DNA from: Micromussa lordhowensis
Taxonomy: Eukaryota; Cnidaria; Anthozoa; Scleractinia; Lobophylliidae
Length of the DNA: 64,000 nucleotides
Assembly: GCA_964020085.1 (NCBI GenBank)
Contig: OZ026605.1
Span: 26,767,498-26,831,497, forward strand
Direction: 5' to 3'
Below, in pieces: positions 21,804 through 36,104 of the stretch. The notes beneath the pieces are model-generated. The model had not been told where the DNA came from. It did no database searches and saw only the letters and a list, made by a program, of their open reading frames with translations. The translations under genes were made by a program, and so were the position numbers. How positions within the stretch are numbered: position 1 is the stretch's first letter; the number at the start of each line of letters is the position of its first letter.

Positions 21804-22791
21804 TCATATCATGCTGATCATATCATCCAATTTCCCTTTTTAGTAAAAACATATTCGATTTCCCATTTTCAATTTCCCCTCTCAATTTCCCATTCCCCAT
21901 TCCCCGTTTTAGTAAAAAAAAAGTTCAATTTCCCATTTTCAATTTCCCATTTTCAAATTCCCATTCCCCATTCCCCATTCCCCATTCCCCATTCCCCGTT
22001 TTAGTAACGTCCTTTGCAAGACATGTCTCCAGGAATTTGCTTTCGAGGAACAAAATATGAAATTTACCGTGAACATGTTGCTGACTTGCATCATATAGTG
22101 TGACGCCGGGCCCGGCTGTTTGATTAAAACTGCATGCAAGTACAGTATGTAGATTCTTATCGCGGATATCATTTGTCCTCTTCGGAGACGCCGTAGCTTT
22201 ACTTCGAGAAAGCTATACGTTTGTCTAGAAACGTTCTTATGTTTCTTTCATATATCTGATCGACCTTATGTTTCTCGAGCTCGATGTATAGGTTTATTCC
22301 TCCTTTTGCTCGTTCTGACACCACATGATTCAAACGTAGCTGTTCACGCGCAAATCTGTTGACTGTGTTGCGTGTTGTATATGCCGTTCAGGCAACTGCG
22401 ATGAAATGTAAGAGATCTTCTTAAATTCTCTGAATTTGATTTTAAGCAGACAACAACAAATTCGACAATTATCTTTTTCATTTCTATCGATTCCGTCTTT
22501 GAGAGACTTTTTCGGCGTATTGCCCTTTGCCGCCATCGAGCAAACACCGCATCGCATAGTACTGTTTGATGTGTTTACCTGTTACCATTTCGCGGCAAAT
22601 TGGAAGTTTCATATTACGACCTGCGCTGATTGGCTGGGATAACACGATCCACAAACCTGTCATCAGGTTGACAAAATATGTCATTGGGGGCGGCAATAAA
22701 AAATGTAGGTCATCCGGGCAGGCGGTTCCTCGCGGCTCGTTTTAACGCGCTCGAATTGCTAACCGCCAAGCTACGCAGGCTATATCTTAAT

Positions 22792-24300
22792 AATCCCTTC
22801 GAGCTTTCCCCCAAAAAACCCCTCTCCGTTAGGGCCAAAAATGAATGTAACATAGAATTCGTTTGTAGACGAATCATTAGCAAAATCGGAGAATCTTTGA
22901 ATTCAAGTTATATCGCGCAAAAACATCATCACTACTTTGCCTCGAATAATCATTCACTCTTGTTCAAATAATCTTAATTTATTCTTTACTTGCGACAAAA
23001 AATAAAACATGATAGAAATATACAACAAAGAAAACCACCGGAGTTTTTACGACCGTTCTACAAACCAACATGTCATAAAACAAGACGGCTTTAATAGCTG
23101 GTATTTACCGTGTACAACTGGTTCATGTCATTGAATAGTAACATATTTATACTTAATACTTTAAACCAATAAAATTATCTTGCGGTAATCAATAACTCTT
23201 TGAAGGAGCTCAGTTACGGTATGGCCACACAAAAAATTGCCTCTAAATTGAATGAAACCTGAAAATAATAATTTGCTAAGATAAAAAAACACCAAAGAGA
23301 TAATAATAAACCATAAAGGAACAAGGATGTTTCAGTAAAGTAATAAAACTGGCCTGTGTGATTTTATTACCACCATCTCTGAGGTCGTTTTGATTATCGT
23401 ATTTTCAATTTCTTTTTCACTCCGTGTCATTTTTGTGGAAAAAGACAAGAAAAATGTCTACCCTTAAGAAGTACGTTTTTTCCGAGGTAAATCAACTTCG
23501 AAAAAGTACTCCAGCACAAATTTACATTTACTCTTTTTCGAAGGTTGATTTTTCGCTTGGTACAAGCCTAAATAAGTTCAATTTGTATAACCTCACAGCT
23601 ATTTATTTTCTCAAGGGCAAAGTCGACTTTGCATCACCTAAGAGAATTTATTAATAAATACCTTTACGTGTTTTCTCGGAGTCGATTAAAGGAATGTAAC
23701 GTGGCGACTCACGGTTTGAACCACAAGCGCGCCATCAGGTTAGAAATTTAACGGTTATGACAAGGATTTGCCTTTTTTTAAATGCGCGTGGACTGTTCGC
23801 TATTTAAACGTCATTGCGAGAATCTCAACCAAGACAAGTGCATGTAATAGACTACAGACATGATTGTTTCATTGCCTAAACAGGGAACCCAATCAATCAA
23901 TTAACGCATGATTTTCGCAGCTCATCGACAGCTTTGTAAAGGGTAAAAAATAATAAACATTTTTTCTCGAGCTCGAAAGCAACTTAGCCCCGATCATCCT
24001 CTTACGCACTTGAGCGCATACATCTGTTCTCGTGTCTCTTCCCGAACAAGCGCAGCAAGAAAACAACCCTTACAATCAAACTGTATAATCAACACGACCA
24101 GTTTAAATTCAGTTTAGCTATACAAAAGCCATATTTGATGTGGTACCAAATCGTATAATGACCATTCATTTGTAGTGTTCATTGTCTGTGGTTCGGCAAT
24201 GACATGAGTTCATCATATCTGTTCACTGCTCCTGTACAAACACGAGTGTTAAACGCCACACTCATTCAGCTCATAATCTTTTTCTTGAGATCATCGCCTG
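22792..24300. other. Intergenic space downstream of GSPT1
   Basis: No gene recognised. It contains one copy (about 23204-23345) of the AAAGGAGC-TACGG MITE family also at 27095-27335 and 58628-58867. Remaining short frames show no domain. Confidence 0.4.
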
Positions 24301-24302
24301 CG

Positions 24303-24308
24303 TTTATT
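24303..24308 (-). terminator. Candidate GSPT1 polyadenylation signal (AATAAA)
   Basis: The complement of TTTATT lies 36 bases after the GSPT1 stop codon (24344-24346). That would give a very short 3' UTR; a more distal signal may also be used. Confidence 0.4.
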
Positions 24309-24343
24309 GTTTTGAAAGGCATCAGTTTGTAGATTCATTCCAT

Positions 24344-27300
24344 TTAGGGTATTAGCTTTAAAACTTTGCCGATGGCGATGGTCTTGCCTGAAAAAAGGAA
24401 GAAAAAGAAGAGAGGAGTTGATGTACCGGTACGATTGGATTTAGCACCCTGTCCCAGTTGTTCAAATGATGTACATAGCGTTTTAGTAAATTCTCAGCTC
24501 CGACTATTGCGTTTCTAGCTTTTTGATTGGCTAAAAAACTCCGACTATGAGCCAATAGTCGGAGTTTTACGTCATATGGAAAATAGTGTGCCAAGCTTAA
24601 AAATTTTCCGCACGAAGTTTTCAACTTCAGCCCTCTATAATGGCCGAAATAAAAATCGGCGGCAAAACCCGGTTTGAGAATTTACTAAAACAATTATTCC
24701 ATTCGCCCTTGTTGGATATGAAGTGATTATAACCAACTCGCGCTACGCGCTCGTTGGTTATTTTATCACTTCATATCCAACTCGGGCTCATGGAATAATT
24801 GTTATATAGTCTTGTCTCATCAGTCTATTCTTCATGTCAATATCTTGAATGTCACTTTCAGCATAGAGGCAATTATTAAGAACAAACAGGGACGCTTATT
24901 GGTCGTTTAGCCCCCATCCTGAAGTCGAAAAGACTATCTATTTCTCGTTCTTTAAGCGTGAATGGGGCCTAGTTGACTTGTGGTTGGGGGCTAACAGGCT
25001 AGGGGCTAATCGGCTTGGGGGCTAAACGACTGGTAACCAAAAGGTGCCCTGCAGGAGAGTCATGGTGGTTCCAGTAACCCCTAGTGTACCATCTGCGATA
25101 AAACCACTTTGTTCGGGAGTTTTTCGTTTTTAAAATTCAATATTAATGGCATTTTTACAGTACCTTCGTCTCTGAGTGTAAATCTTCCCATCTGAGGGAA
25201 GTCGGCAAACTTTTCTATACAGACCACTCCAGTTGTTTGTAGTCGGGCTATTGCTATGTTATCTTGTTTGATGAATCTCGGTCTCTCCTTCTGTTTCTTC
25301 CCTGTTTTCCTGTCAACTAACGCTATTAAACGCTACAAAATGTACAAAACAAAATTTGAAAATTAACGCGTAGCTTTTTCAAAAAGACAAAGCGTTTCGT
25401 TTCCGGGGCCCGTTTCTCGAAAGCTTCGGAAAGTTTTCGGGCCCGCAGAGCCATTTTTAGTTCATCTGTATACACCTGAAATTTCTTTTGTAAAGAAAAC
25501 CTCTGTTTATATTAATAATACCAATATAAAACAGCCCTGTAATCATAGGAGCTTCGAGATTTTGCTATGGCTTTCCGGGTGCGAAAACTTGTCGGGACCT
25601 TCGAGAAACGGGCCCCTGGAATGGCATAAACTAAAGGTAAAAGTAAAGTCTGCGTCACACCAATGGCCTATACTGCCATAACTATTTTATTTATTTATTT
25701 AATGATTGTCATACACACTGGTCACAATACTTATACAGCGTCTTACACTACTAACAAGGCTAGTACATTTACTTACACTACTTACAACAGCCAGTGCTTA
25801 TTACCCTGGTTCCTGTAGCATGATGCGACTAGAAGTATTTCTACTCCCGCATGCATGGGATGCTAGTCAATCACAGAGCTATCCCCCCAGCATTAGATGG
25901 CAATGCCCGTCATCTATTGTATTTTCGCAATGGGACGCTAGCTGAATCTCCTATTTTCAGCCATTTGTCTAACGCCAAGTTTAATGGTACTAATTTTCGA
26001 TACAAAGGTCAAACACAGGTACAAGGAATCATATTTATCTTATATCAAATATGATTTCTTTTTTTTCGCAAGGCGATTTATCCTTACAAGTCATGTCGTT
26101 TTTGGAAGCCCATCTTAAAATAAATTAGAAGACACAAAAACAAAGAATACACAGTTACATTATCTTACCATAAATGTACATTCTTCTATGACGTTGTGAA
26201 TATGTAGAACAGCGCTGTAACCTGCACAAATGATGGACTTATGCTCAAGAATTACCACCTAAAAATAAAACAATGGTGATCACTTTTAGCTAAATCTGTC
26301 ACCCCCTGGTTATCCTTGGAGCATGCAATGCAAAACACCGTTGAAAGTTTGGTTTTCAGAAAGAAAAGTGTTGGATAAGAAGAAATCTCTTCTTGAGCAG
26401 GCAGCCTGGCCAAGTGGTTCGGGCGCCGGACTTGAAATCCGGAGGTTGCGAGTTCAAGCTGGTCAGCCTCCTGCCAATTGGGATTTTTAACCGCGTTATG
26501 TTCATTTATATTATTTGTTTCATTTTTTTGTTACCATTGGCCCTGAAAAATCCCACTGGGGAGGGGTCAATTGAGTTTTTTTCATCCTTTAGTGTGCTGT
26601 ACCACTCTAAAACTAGTTATCAATTATATTCTAGCTCGCCCTTCCTGTAAAGAAAGATCAAAAGTGTTCATTTATTACACAGATATGCTACACACTAAAA
26701 TGTCTAAATTATTAGATAGAGTGTACGACCTATTTGTAACTTACCTGAGCTTCAAATGTTGTGACTGTATGGCATAAGTTGTCCGGTGCACAGAGCACAA
26801 ATCCTGGAGAAACATCCTACAAACACAAAGACGCTATTGTGATCAGTTTGCCTGGCAGCACATTTGTCGTAGAACAAGCTTCTCACAAATTGACAAACCT
26901 GATTCTTTACACAGGGCCTGTGGGGGAGGGGGGGGGGGGGAATTGTTTGTGTTCTCTATCTTTTGTTTCGTTTGGCCAATTATAAAGAACCTTGTGATTG
27001 GTGCAGGGTGCCCCAGAAAACACGCTTGTGTTAAATCTCTTGCTAAGTTGACTGGTATTGTAAATCTAAAAATTTATGATGATCTCCAGATCACTTGAAG
27101 GAGCTATAAAGGCTCAGAAGTTGAAAGGTGAAAATATTAGCATACATGATCCATGTAAATCTTCTCCATCCTTCACCATTCTTGTTTCGTTAAGGTTTAT
27201 CATCATCTCTTTGGTGTTTTTCTATCTCGGGAAACTACTATTCTTAGGTTTCCTTCAATTTAAAGGTAATTTTGTATGCGGACAAAATGACTCAAAATGT

Positions 27301-30300
27301 CATGTTTGTGCTCCTTTAATCTCATTGACGGTGTGAGATATAATTTAAATAGTCGTACATCATCATCATCATCATCATCAAATAATTTCAATAGTGGTAC
27401 AAACCTCTTCTTCAACTCCTCTCAATTTAAGTTTAACATTATCTCCAGCCACTGCTCCTGACATTTCCTCTTCATCAAATATGATTCCTAACACCTCTAC
27501 TGAAACCTGTATGTAATAAAGTTACCTCAGTACGATCACAGTTTAAGGACCTATATGAGTCTGATGACTGAGCTGGCCATGTTACCAAGATCTCACCTCA
27601 CTCCTATTTTCTTTGTTAAAATTTCGATGTGTTCATATGAGAAGGCAGGTCGGGCAGCTCAATTACTAAGATCTTGTTTTCTACAACCAATACCTTGGCA
27701 ACCAGGATCAAAATTCTTCCAAAATTCTCCAAGACAAAACCACGCTTGCTTTAGCAACAATGACATAAAAATAGCATAATTGTTGTCTTGTATGTATTTC
27801 CGCTTCAGTGTGCAAATTATCTTCACTAGTAAAGTCACAAGAGTCAATAAGGCTATGATAGTCATTCACTGAATTTCATCCTGGTGTACAGGGCTGAAAT
27901 TCTTCATATGAACAGGCAACAAAATTCATCCTGGTTTACTGAGCCAACTCCGTTACTGGGCTCATGTGACGAGGCCATAGTAGTTAACTTTTATTAATAA
28001 TGTTTTAGTTATAAAACTATAAGCTATAAAGTGTTGTAAACCATCAAAGTACATGCAAATCTAGATGGAAGTTTGGGAGAACAAAACAAAATGCTGTGGG
28101 AACAAGAGCTACAGGTATGCATGTCAACACCTTTTTTGAGCTCTCTCAAAAAGAAAACATTTTTGTGGCAAGTTTTTAATTATAAAATTAATTCATCACC
28201 TTGTTGGGCATTAAAAGCAGTGAACTTCCCTTGGTAAGCTTTCCAGACTCCACTTTACCAAGTACCACAGTTCCCATGTCCTGTAATTACGTACAAAATA
28301 GACCATTATTATTACAACAAATTTTGAAGCATTCAAACAAATCAAATAGAGCATGCTCTAGTAGGCAGACAACCCTCTTCATACACTCAATATAAAATTT
28401 GTGTGATAGCCTGTGTAGCTGGCTGGGTTCGCGAACGAGCGATATTTGGCGAAAGGGCCACCATTTTTTCCTCACGACCTGCGAGGAAATTTGCAAGCGG
28501 CGAAGCCATAAGTGAAACTCACCAATCTCCTCATGCCTTTGTCACTTGCATTCACGGCTTTGCCACCAAAACAAAAGCACTCATGCGCAAAATCTCACCA
28601 GCTACGCAGGCTGTTTGCGTGACCTTTCCACATGATTTTCTCAATCATTAAGAAATGACACTCAGTGCATGCAGAAGTGATGACATTTAGTCATAGTCAT
28701 AGTCATTTTTCTTGGACAATTCTGTCCAAGGGGGAAAGGTGCAATGAGGTAAACCCTATCTAAAGCACCAACCCATGAGACAAGGCCAGACCACAACACC
28801 GGGAATGACGTGCCCTACTCTTTTCGATAAGAATGATGTCTTGGCTTTCCTGGACATAGCAAAAGAAATTAACAGGTGTAGAAGGTAAAAGAGGTACATG
28901 TAACTAAAATCAGTACAGAATGAGTGGGGAGTGAGAAGAATCAGTAGAAGTGAAACGAGGTGTGAGCACAAGGGGGTGGTGGGAGTAAGTGAAATCTTTC
29001 CTGTTTGCTGTTGTTCTTTTGGGCTGTGATACATGCAATCAAGTGAAAATTCCAGTATATCATTAAAAATGGATGCAGTGTGAAATGAATGCTTAAGTAT
29101 AATTCTTGTTTGCAAAACCATTGCTTGTTATAAGCCTTGCCATCCAGCATACAAATCCTTTTATTATTACCGGTATTTCAAACCTCCACAAAATCTGACA
29201 CTTGAACACTCATTCACCATTCAAAGTCTGACATTGCATTTCAGTATGATATGACAGTGTCTGCAACCTCAGGCTATGAGTACAACATATGTACTGTAAC
29301 ACAATAAAGTTGTTCACACCTTGTATCTTTCTGAAATCGGTATTCTAAGTGGGCCGTCTATAGACCGTGACAGTGATGGTAGTTCATCTATATATTCCAA
29401 GAAAGACTTGCCGCTGGAACACAAGACAGTCAAGTTGAATTCTTATTTAAACATCTTACAGTTCTGTAGTCTTTTATTAGTGACACTTTTGTCAAGAATA
29501 ATCAGAAAAATAGTACAATCATGTACATGCTTGTACTCTCGCAGTGGACAGAGTACTTGGAAAGCAAAAAATTGCCTGATTTGCAACTTCTATGATAAAT
29601 TAGAATAGCAATGTACTGCTAAAAACATTTAACATGTAGTTTACTTTATTTCTTTTCCTCAACTCCAATTTCATCAATGTCAGCGAGTTTTTAGTTCCGT
29701 TGCATATAATATCCCAAAGAGATTGTAACAGTTTAACAAGACTGTACTTGATCCATCCACAACAAATACTTAAGATGGATATTCTTGTTGCCTCACAAGT
29801 CCAGACTGACCCAAAGTACTTTACTATCCATTCTGGAAGCGGCAAAAGCTTTCTCTGGGGGCAAAATGTGCCTTTGTGTTTGAACTCTTCACTTAAAACA
29901 CCAATAAAGACAATAAAGACACAAGACAATGTAATGGGGCAATAGTGCGCAGGTAATCTACTGGAAAGGCTCGGATAAAAGCCCACTGACCGGATAAAAC
30001 CCACCAGATGGGGTGCCCAATGCCTCCTGTACTGCAAGGAGGACATTGTTGCTGGAATGATCACATGGGGCCAAGCTAACCCAGCCAGAGAAGACGGGGC
30101 TCCAGCACAGGGCTGAAGGGGTGCTGCAGGCAGCAATTCCCCGCCCTTAAACATTTTTTAAAAGTTATTAGTTGTATGTTATTAACAAAAGTTAACAAGA
30201 ATAAACTGGGGGCTTGGGAAGCCCTAACAACAAGGAGAGAAAACTCCCTGAAAGTTCCAAGTACTGGTAAATGCAAATTGTTACAAGTTAAGAGGGTGGG

Positions 30301-33300
30301 TGGGAGGAGTTACACTTGGAGCAAAGTAAAAACTTGCAGGACCCAGAGGAGGGAGAAATTGATTACTCGCATTGCCAAATATGGAAGAGGCATGTGCTGT
30401 CAAGGACCGCAGAGACGAGTGTGGGCTCATCTAATCAAAGGTTACTTGCCAACATTAATATTAATTAAAGCAATAATACCTGTGTGGGACAGTATTTTTT
30501 GTGCTAGACTGTAGGAAAAAAGAGGGCGACTTTTCATTTATTTTGTCCTTGTACCATTGAAATTAAAGGAAACTAATCTAGAATGCCACAAAGCACTGGC
30601 AGGAGCTGCATGTAAATTTCGGCCCAATCAAGTACACACCTATACCAAGGGCACACAGCAGGATCTAATCTTTGACGAAGATTGGCACCAGTCAGTCCTG
30701 AGCAAGGCATGTAATGAACATCTGTGAAACAACAGCCAAAAAAACAAAGTAAGATCAATCTAATAAGCTTTCCTTCCCAAACCAAATATTCCAATCATGC
30801 ATCCATTACTGTACAGGAAGATAAAATCCAAAACAAGGTACACGAAAATTGCACATTTTGACACAACAGAGAAGGAATGTTACTACAAAAGATCTACCAA
30901 ATCCATTCTTGTGACCACCCTCAGAAGCAATGAGCTATCCTCAACATAAGTCCTCAAAACTGAGATTTCAGAAAAAAATTGTAATTTTATTTAACAGTCT
31001 TGTAAACAGCCATGACCACAGGAATCAAATGTTACCTGTCTTTGGGTTAAAGCCACTTTTCTTTAAGAAAGGAGTCAGTTTTACTCGGATTTCTTCATAC
31101 CTTTAAGATGTAAAAACAACAGTTTACTTTATGAAGATTTCTGATGTTGCAGGTCAAAATGAAATTCAATTTTAACCTAGTTTGATTTCCAATTTCCTTT
31201 GTCTTCTAACCCTAATTATTCATGATCCATGAATAATCAGGGTTAAGAACAAATGTATTTCATTTTAACCTGAATTTCATTTTGACCTGCCACATAGACA
31301 TGGTACTTCCGTTACACCAGGTACATCATTATGTTAATGACGAGTTGCTTGTTAAAGCATTTGACAAGTACCGTTTAAAACACGAGCAGCAGTGTTTTAT
31401 CGGGTTTAAAAACACGAGGCGTAGCCGAGTGTTTTTAAACCCGATAAAACACGTGCTGCGAGTGTTTTGAACAGCTTCAAAAATAGCTTCAAAAATCCGC
31501 GATAACACCTACCTGCGAATTTTTCTATTGTTTCAAAAACCCGAGAAAACACGTGCATGCGAATTCTTCTGCGGCTTCGAAAACCCGAGAAAACGCGTGC
31601 ATTGAGAACAATTGATTGAGATCTTTATATAAAGATCACACGGAGATCTTTATATAAAGATTACGTGTGATCTTTATATAAAGATCATGGTAGTCGTTCT
31701 CATTTTTACCAGGTATAAAGGTTCATGCACGTGATCAATTTGACATCTCTGATAGGCTCATGTGCTTATGAATTATTAATGAGTTTTTGAAGAAAGATTT
31801 AAAGTTTTACCAATTGATGTTTTGTGCATTAAGCATCATTCTCAAGACTGAGATTATCAATGTCAATGTCAATGTAAGAGTTGAGTTTGAACGATTGCAT
31901 TCCAGTATGCATGAAATGTGTAAATGTACTAATAATCAGTGAGAGAACTTTGTGCAGACTGAGTCAGACACCACACTGAGTGATGGTTTTAGTTACTTTT
32001 TGAATAGCATTTTATATATTAAGCAGACGAGTTTAGCACTGAGAATAATGCTTGATGCATCAAAACGTCGACTGACATTACTTTTAATCTTTCATATCAT
32101 GACTCACAAATAAAATGAAAACAAATGCTAGCTGTACCCAGGGGGGAGGAGGAATCCCATAACAAAAAGATGGGATAGCTCTTCAGAAATTTTGAAAAGA
32201 ACCTCTAAGAGGTACCAAGATCCTGTTTTGTGGGCATGACTTGAATACTTTTCACCCCTAAGAGTTACCAATTCCCAAACAACACAGTAACTGACACCTT
32301 CATTATTTTTAATTAATGGTGATAAACAGATGATTGCTTCAAATACCTTGTTCTCATAAAGTTAATTTTCAAATATCTTCTGTCATATTTTTTCGGCTCA
32401 ATACCCTAAAAGGTACTGTGAAAGCTCCTGCTGTGCACCTTTTGAGGCTGAACACTCTAAGAGATACCACAAAAGCTTTTTAACCCCTAAAAGGTACGAT
32501 GAGCACCCCTTCTTTTTTATATGGGAGGCACTTTCCTGGGAGTTCTACTTCTGGTACTCAAATGAAAAAAAAAAAAATACAAAAATGTATTTCTTAACAG
32601 CTTATTGACAAACCATTACTGGTTCTTGAAGATACCAACCTTCCCGCGTCCCATTCTACAGTGGGATCATCCATTTTATTAACGAGGATGACCAAGTGTT
32701 TCACTCCTGCTGTTTTTGCCAACATGGCATGCTCTCTGAAAAACAAGACAGAACCCACACTGATGCTAACATCACAATGCAAAGATGAAAATATCCGCTT
32801 TTCAGAAATCAGACAATCCTCTTAACTTTCAACCACTGGCTTAATGATTATGAAGAAACAAAATACATAGAAAACATTTTTGTGCTACTTTAATACAAAT
32901 CTGTCACAAACAAGAAAAAAAAATTGGATAAAGAAATATTTCTCTTGAAGTAATACTCTGTGCTGGTCTAACCTATTCCTGGATGCCATTAAAACTTTAA
33001 TGCTTGTTTTATATATGCTAAAAGCGACAAACACACTTGAAATGAGTAAGTAAATAAACATGCCAAACAAGAACCCTTTTTTCCTCACCTTGTCTGACCT
33101 CCTCTTTCAAAACCAGTTTCAAATTCTCCTTTCCTGGCAGAGATGACCTTGGAGAGAAGAACACAATCTAAGGACCATACATTGATATCTATCATTCTGC
33201 CCTGTTCAACCTTTAAAGTCAAAAACTAAATGGAAAGGAATGGCCTCTGCTGGGTATGAGTAGCCACAAAATTTTTTTAACATAATTACTCAGTTTCAGA

Positions 33301-36073
33301 GTTCAAGAGTGTCATGAACCCAAGTACATGTTCATAAAAACACTTAATACTCTCACTTATTGTGTTGGCCAAGTCAGTAAGATTCCCACTTAGGATCAGT
33401 GCCTTTCTACAAACAACAACAAAAGGCTAGTCACGTAATTGCATATTTGCCTAAAAATTATAACTAATATGTAGAAAAAAGGCTACTTCATTTGATTTCA
33501 GCATTTTAGATCCAACACCTGCTGGAACTCTGGTGGGTATTTCATTGTGAAATGCTAACTACAATAAATGTTGGCAGTATTCAAAATTGGCCCTCTCAAG
33601 GAAGTAGAACACTATGGGTTTCTCTTATTGTTCTACATCAGGATAGCAACCTACTTCAAATTGTATTGAAAGCACTGACCTAGTTTGTATCAAATAGGCT
33701 ACATGTATTTTAAACAGCATAACATACATGTATACCTACATCTGTAACTAACCAGCATCATACAGGAAAACATACAAGACATGTACATGTATATATCAAT
33801 GAATACTCACCAAAACTCCAAGGTCGGCCTGCGCAGCACCACTTATCATGTTTGGAACAAAGCTCTTGTGTCCTGGTGCATCCAGTAATGTGAAATGCTT
33901 GTTGGGTGTATCAAAGGCAGCTCTTCCCACCTCTACTGTCTTACCCTGAGGAGTGACAGTGATTCAAGAAGATATTAACATTGTATGAATCTTATTTTGA
34001 ACTTTTCAAGCTATTCCTAATCATGGTTAAGGCTACCAATGAGATGTGTTAGCTTCTGCAGGATTGCCACTCATCAGAATCTAAAAAGTTCCTTGAGTTT
34101 TCACTGACCTCTGAACAATTTTCACCGACCATGAATTAGTTTGGCCGATAATAAAAAAACAAGAACCACTGGCTAAAACTACTGTTCTAGCATGCGTTAC
34201 TCAAAGAGTATCAAAATCGATCATTTTAAATGATGCTTTCCTGAAAGAAAAAAAATATTCCCTGATTTTTTAGTGACGTTTCCCTGACCTTGAAAAATTA
34301 TTGTTTTTCCCTGACTTTTCCCTGACTGTGGCAACCCTGTTCTGCCTGAGTGTGAAATTTTATGTTAAGTATAATACAACTCAGAACTATGACATAACTA
34401 GCTGACAATGAAATATGATAAGCCCACAGTTAATGACGACAAAGTTTCACTGTGAGATCAACCTGTTAAAAGCCCCTGAATGTATCCTTGAATGTTTGAA
34501 TGCTGACATGGACAATGTTTGATAGTATTCACCATAAAGTTAGAGTTGGTAGAGCCCCAGTTGGTAGAGTACTGCACCAGTATCGCAGAGTTCATGGGTT
34601 TGAATCCCGTTCAGGCCTGAATTTTTTTCAGGCTTTAATTTCACAACTGCTTAAGTTGTGTGTATAACTGCAATGATCAATCATGTCTTCACATCTTTCT
34701 CCGCAGTTCAAATATATGATCTTTCATATATTCACTTGCATTCACCATGAAGTTAATTCACATCCAACTAACGTGATATTTGGGACAATATAAAATGTCA
34801 TTTACATTGTTTAGAAAGCTAAGAACAGCGCTATTCCAAAAATTAATGGGATACCAGTGTCTGAGCACTAAACATGGAAAGAGTGACAGTGGTTGTACCT
34901 TATCTCTTTCTTCTTGATTTGTGTCCAAGGCCCATGATAAATACCTAGCAAAAATAATAACTGGTTTAACAAATAATAACTATAATATTGATGACAATGA
35001 CAATGACAATGATGATAACTATGCATGTACATGTAATAACTAATAAAAAGTATCGATAGACTGGTTTTCAATCGAGTGTCATAAAACTAAAACCAAAGTA
35101 ATCACTCTAGCCAATCACAAAGGGCACAGATAATACAGTCAACCAATCAAAACTCGAAGTAATAACACGTAGCTGAAGCAAAGTGTGGGAAAACCAGGGT
35201 GAACGAGTTACGATCGGTTTGGTTTTACTTCTGATTGTATGAAAAAAGTGGCGCAAGTTTTTTTGAGCCAATTGTGAAGCATAGTGATACAAAACTAATT
35301 ACTTTTCGACACTCCAATGGAAACCACTTTAACACAAATTATTGAACAGTATAAGAAAATAGGAATGAACAAATAATTCTGAAATGGCATTGTCAAACTA
35401 TTTCCCAACACTGTTTGTTTAGAAAACATGGAATGTTAAGATGCATCAACCACCACACTAAAGAAAAACTTACTCTTTTAATATAAAATTATGCACTGGG
35501 CACCCAGGATTTCAATAGGAACCTTTCAGCTCCTCATAAGTTTTCTTAGACCACTGCCTTGAGTTTCAACAATAATAACTGTCATTACTACAACACCAAG
35601 AAACCAACCATGTTTCTCTGTTTTTCTCTTTTGCTTCTCTTTCATACTTTTCAAGTGTTCTTTTGTCGACCTGTCCTGTCAGATACCTACAAGTGCCAAA
35701 AATTTCTTTGTTAAAGAAAAACAAAGTAAAATTATCACATGTTTAACTTATTCAAATGTCATCCTGGTCTCTATCTGTTGTTCAGTATCCCTATTAGTTG
35801 ATTAATTCAAAACCTGACTTACATCACATGACCACCAATCGTTGATTTTCCAGCATCTGAAATAAGTGAAATTGCATTCATTTTACAATGCTGCTTACAT
35901 GAATTTTGAGTACATGTATACAATATAAAGGTATAGGCTACATTAATACTAGTTATGCAACACTTTTGAGTGGTATTCGGTGGGATATCCCACGAGTCAC
36001 TAAAGTTTTCTCGGTATACACAAGTGTGTGTACTGAACGAATTCAAGTGACAAGTGGGATAATCTGCAGCATA

Positions 36074-36104
<31 letters not shown>

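Larger units (their letters stand above)
20490..22013. mobile_element. Foldback element with inverted heptamer minisatellites
   Basis: Left end AGGACGTTACTAAAACGGGG, right end complement the same. Each terminus consists of tandem GGGGAAT heptamers (left 20507-20577, right 21962-21999 on the other strand), then GGGAAATTGAAAAT units and a second AAACGGGGAATGGGG block. The 7-mer TTGCAAG flanks both sides (20483-20489 and 22014-22020). The 1.1 kb interior has no convincing gene and holds a palindromic MITE at 21068-21291. Confidence 0.75.
19877..22782. mobile_element. Mutator-like non-autonomous element, 9-bp target duplication
   Basis: Ends TAGCCTGCGTAGCTTGGCGG and its complement CCGCCAAGCTACGCAGGCTA form terminal inverted repeats that continue for about 100 bp (GCAATTCGAGC, AAAACGAGC, AACCGCCTGC, GGATGACC). 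The 9-mer TATCTTAAT directly flanks both sides (19868-19876 and 22783-22791), the duplication length typical of Mutator-like transposons. No transposase frame is visible. The foldback element 20490-22013 is inserted in its middle. Confidence 0.75.

Noticed and set aside
26394..26470. tRNA gene with a TGA anticodon-like loop
   Set aside because: The 5' half and anticodon stem look tRNA-like, but the T-arm and acceptor stem do not pair and a SINE body with a tail follows immediately, so it is a SINE head.
29600..30154. 184-codon open frame on the minus strand in a GSPT1 intron
   Set aside because: It shows no domain, reads like translated non-coding or repeat sequence, and lies between two well-supported GSPT1 exons.
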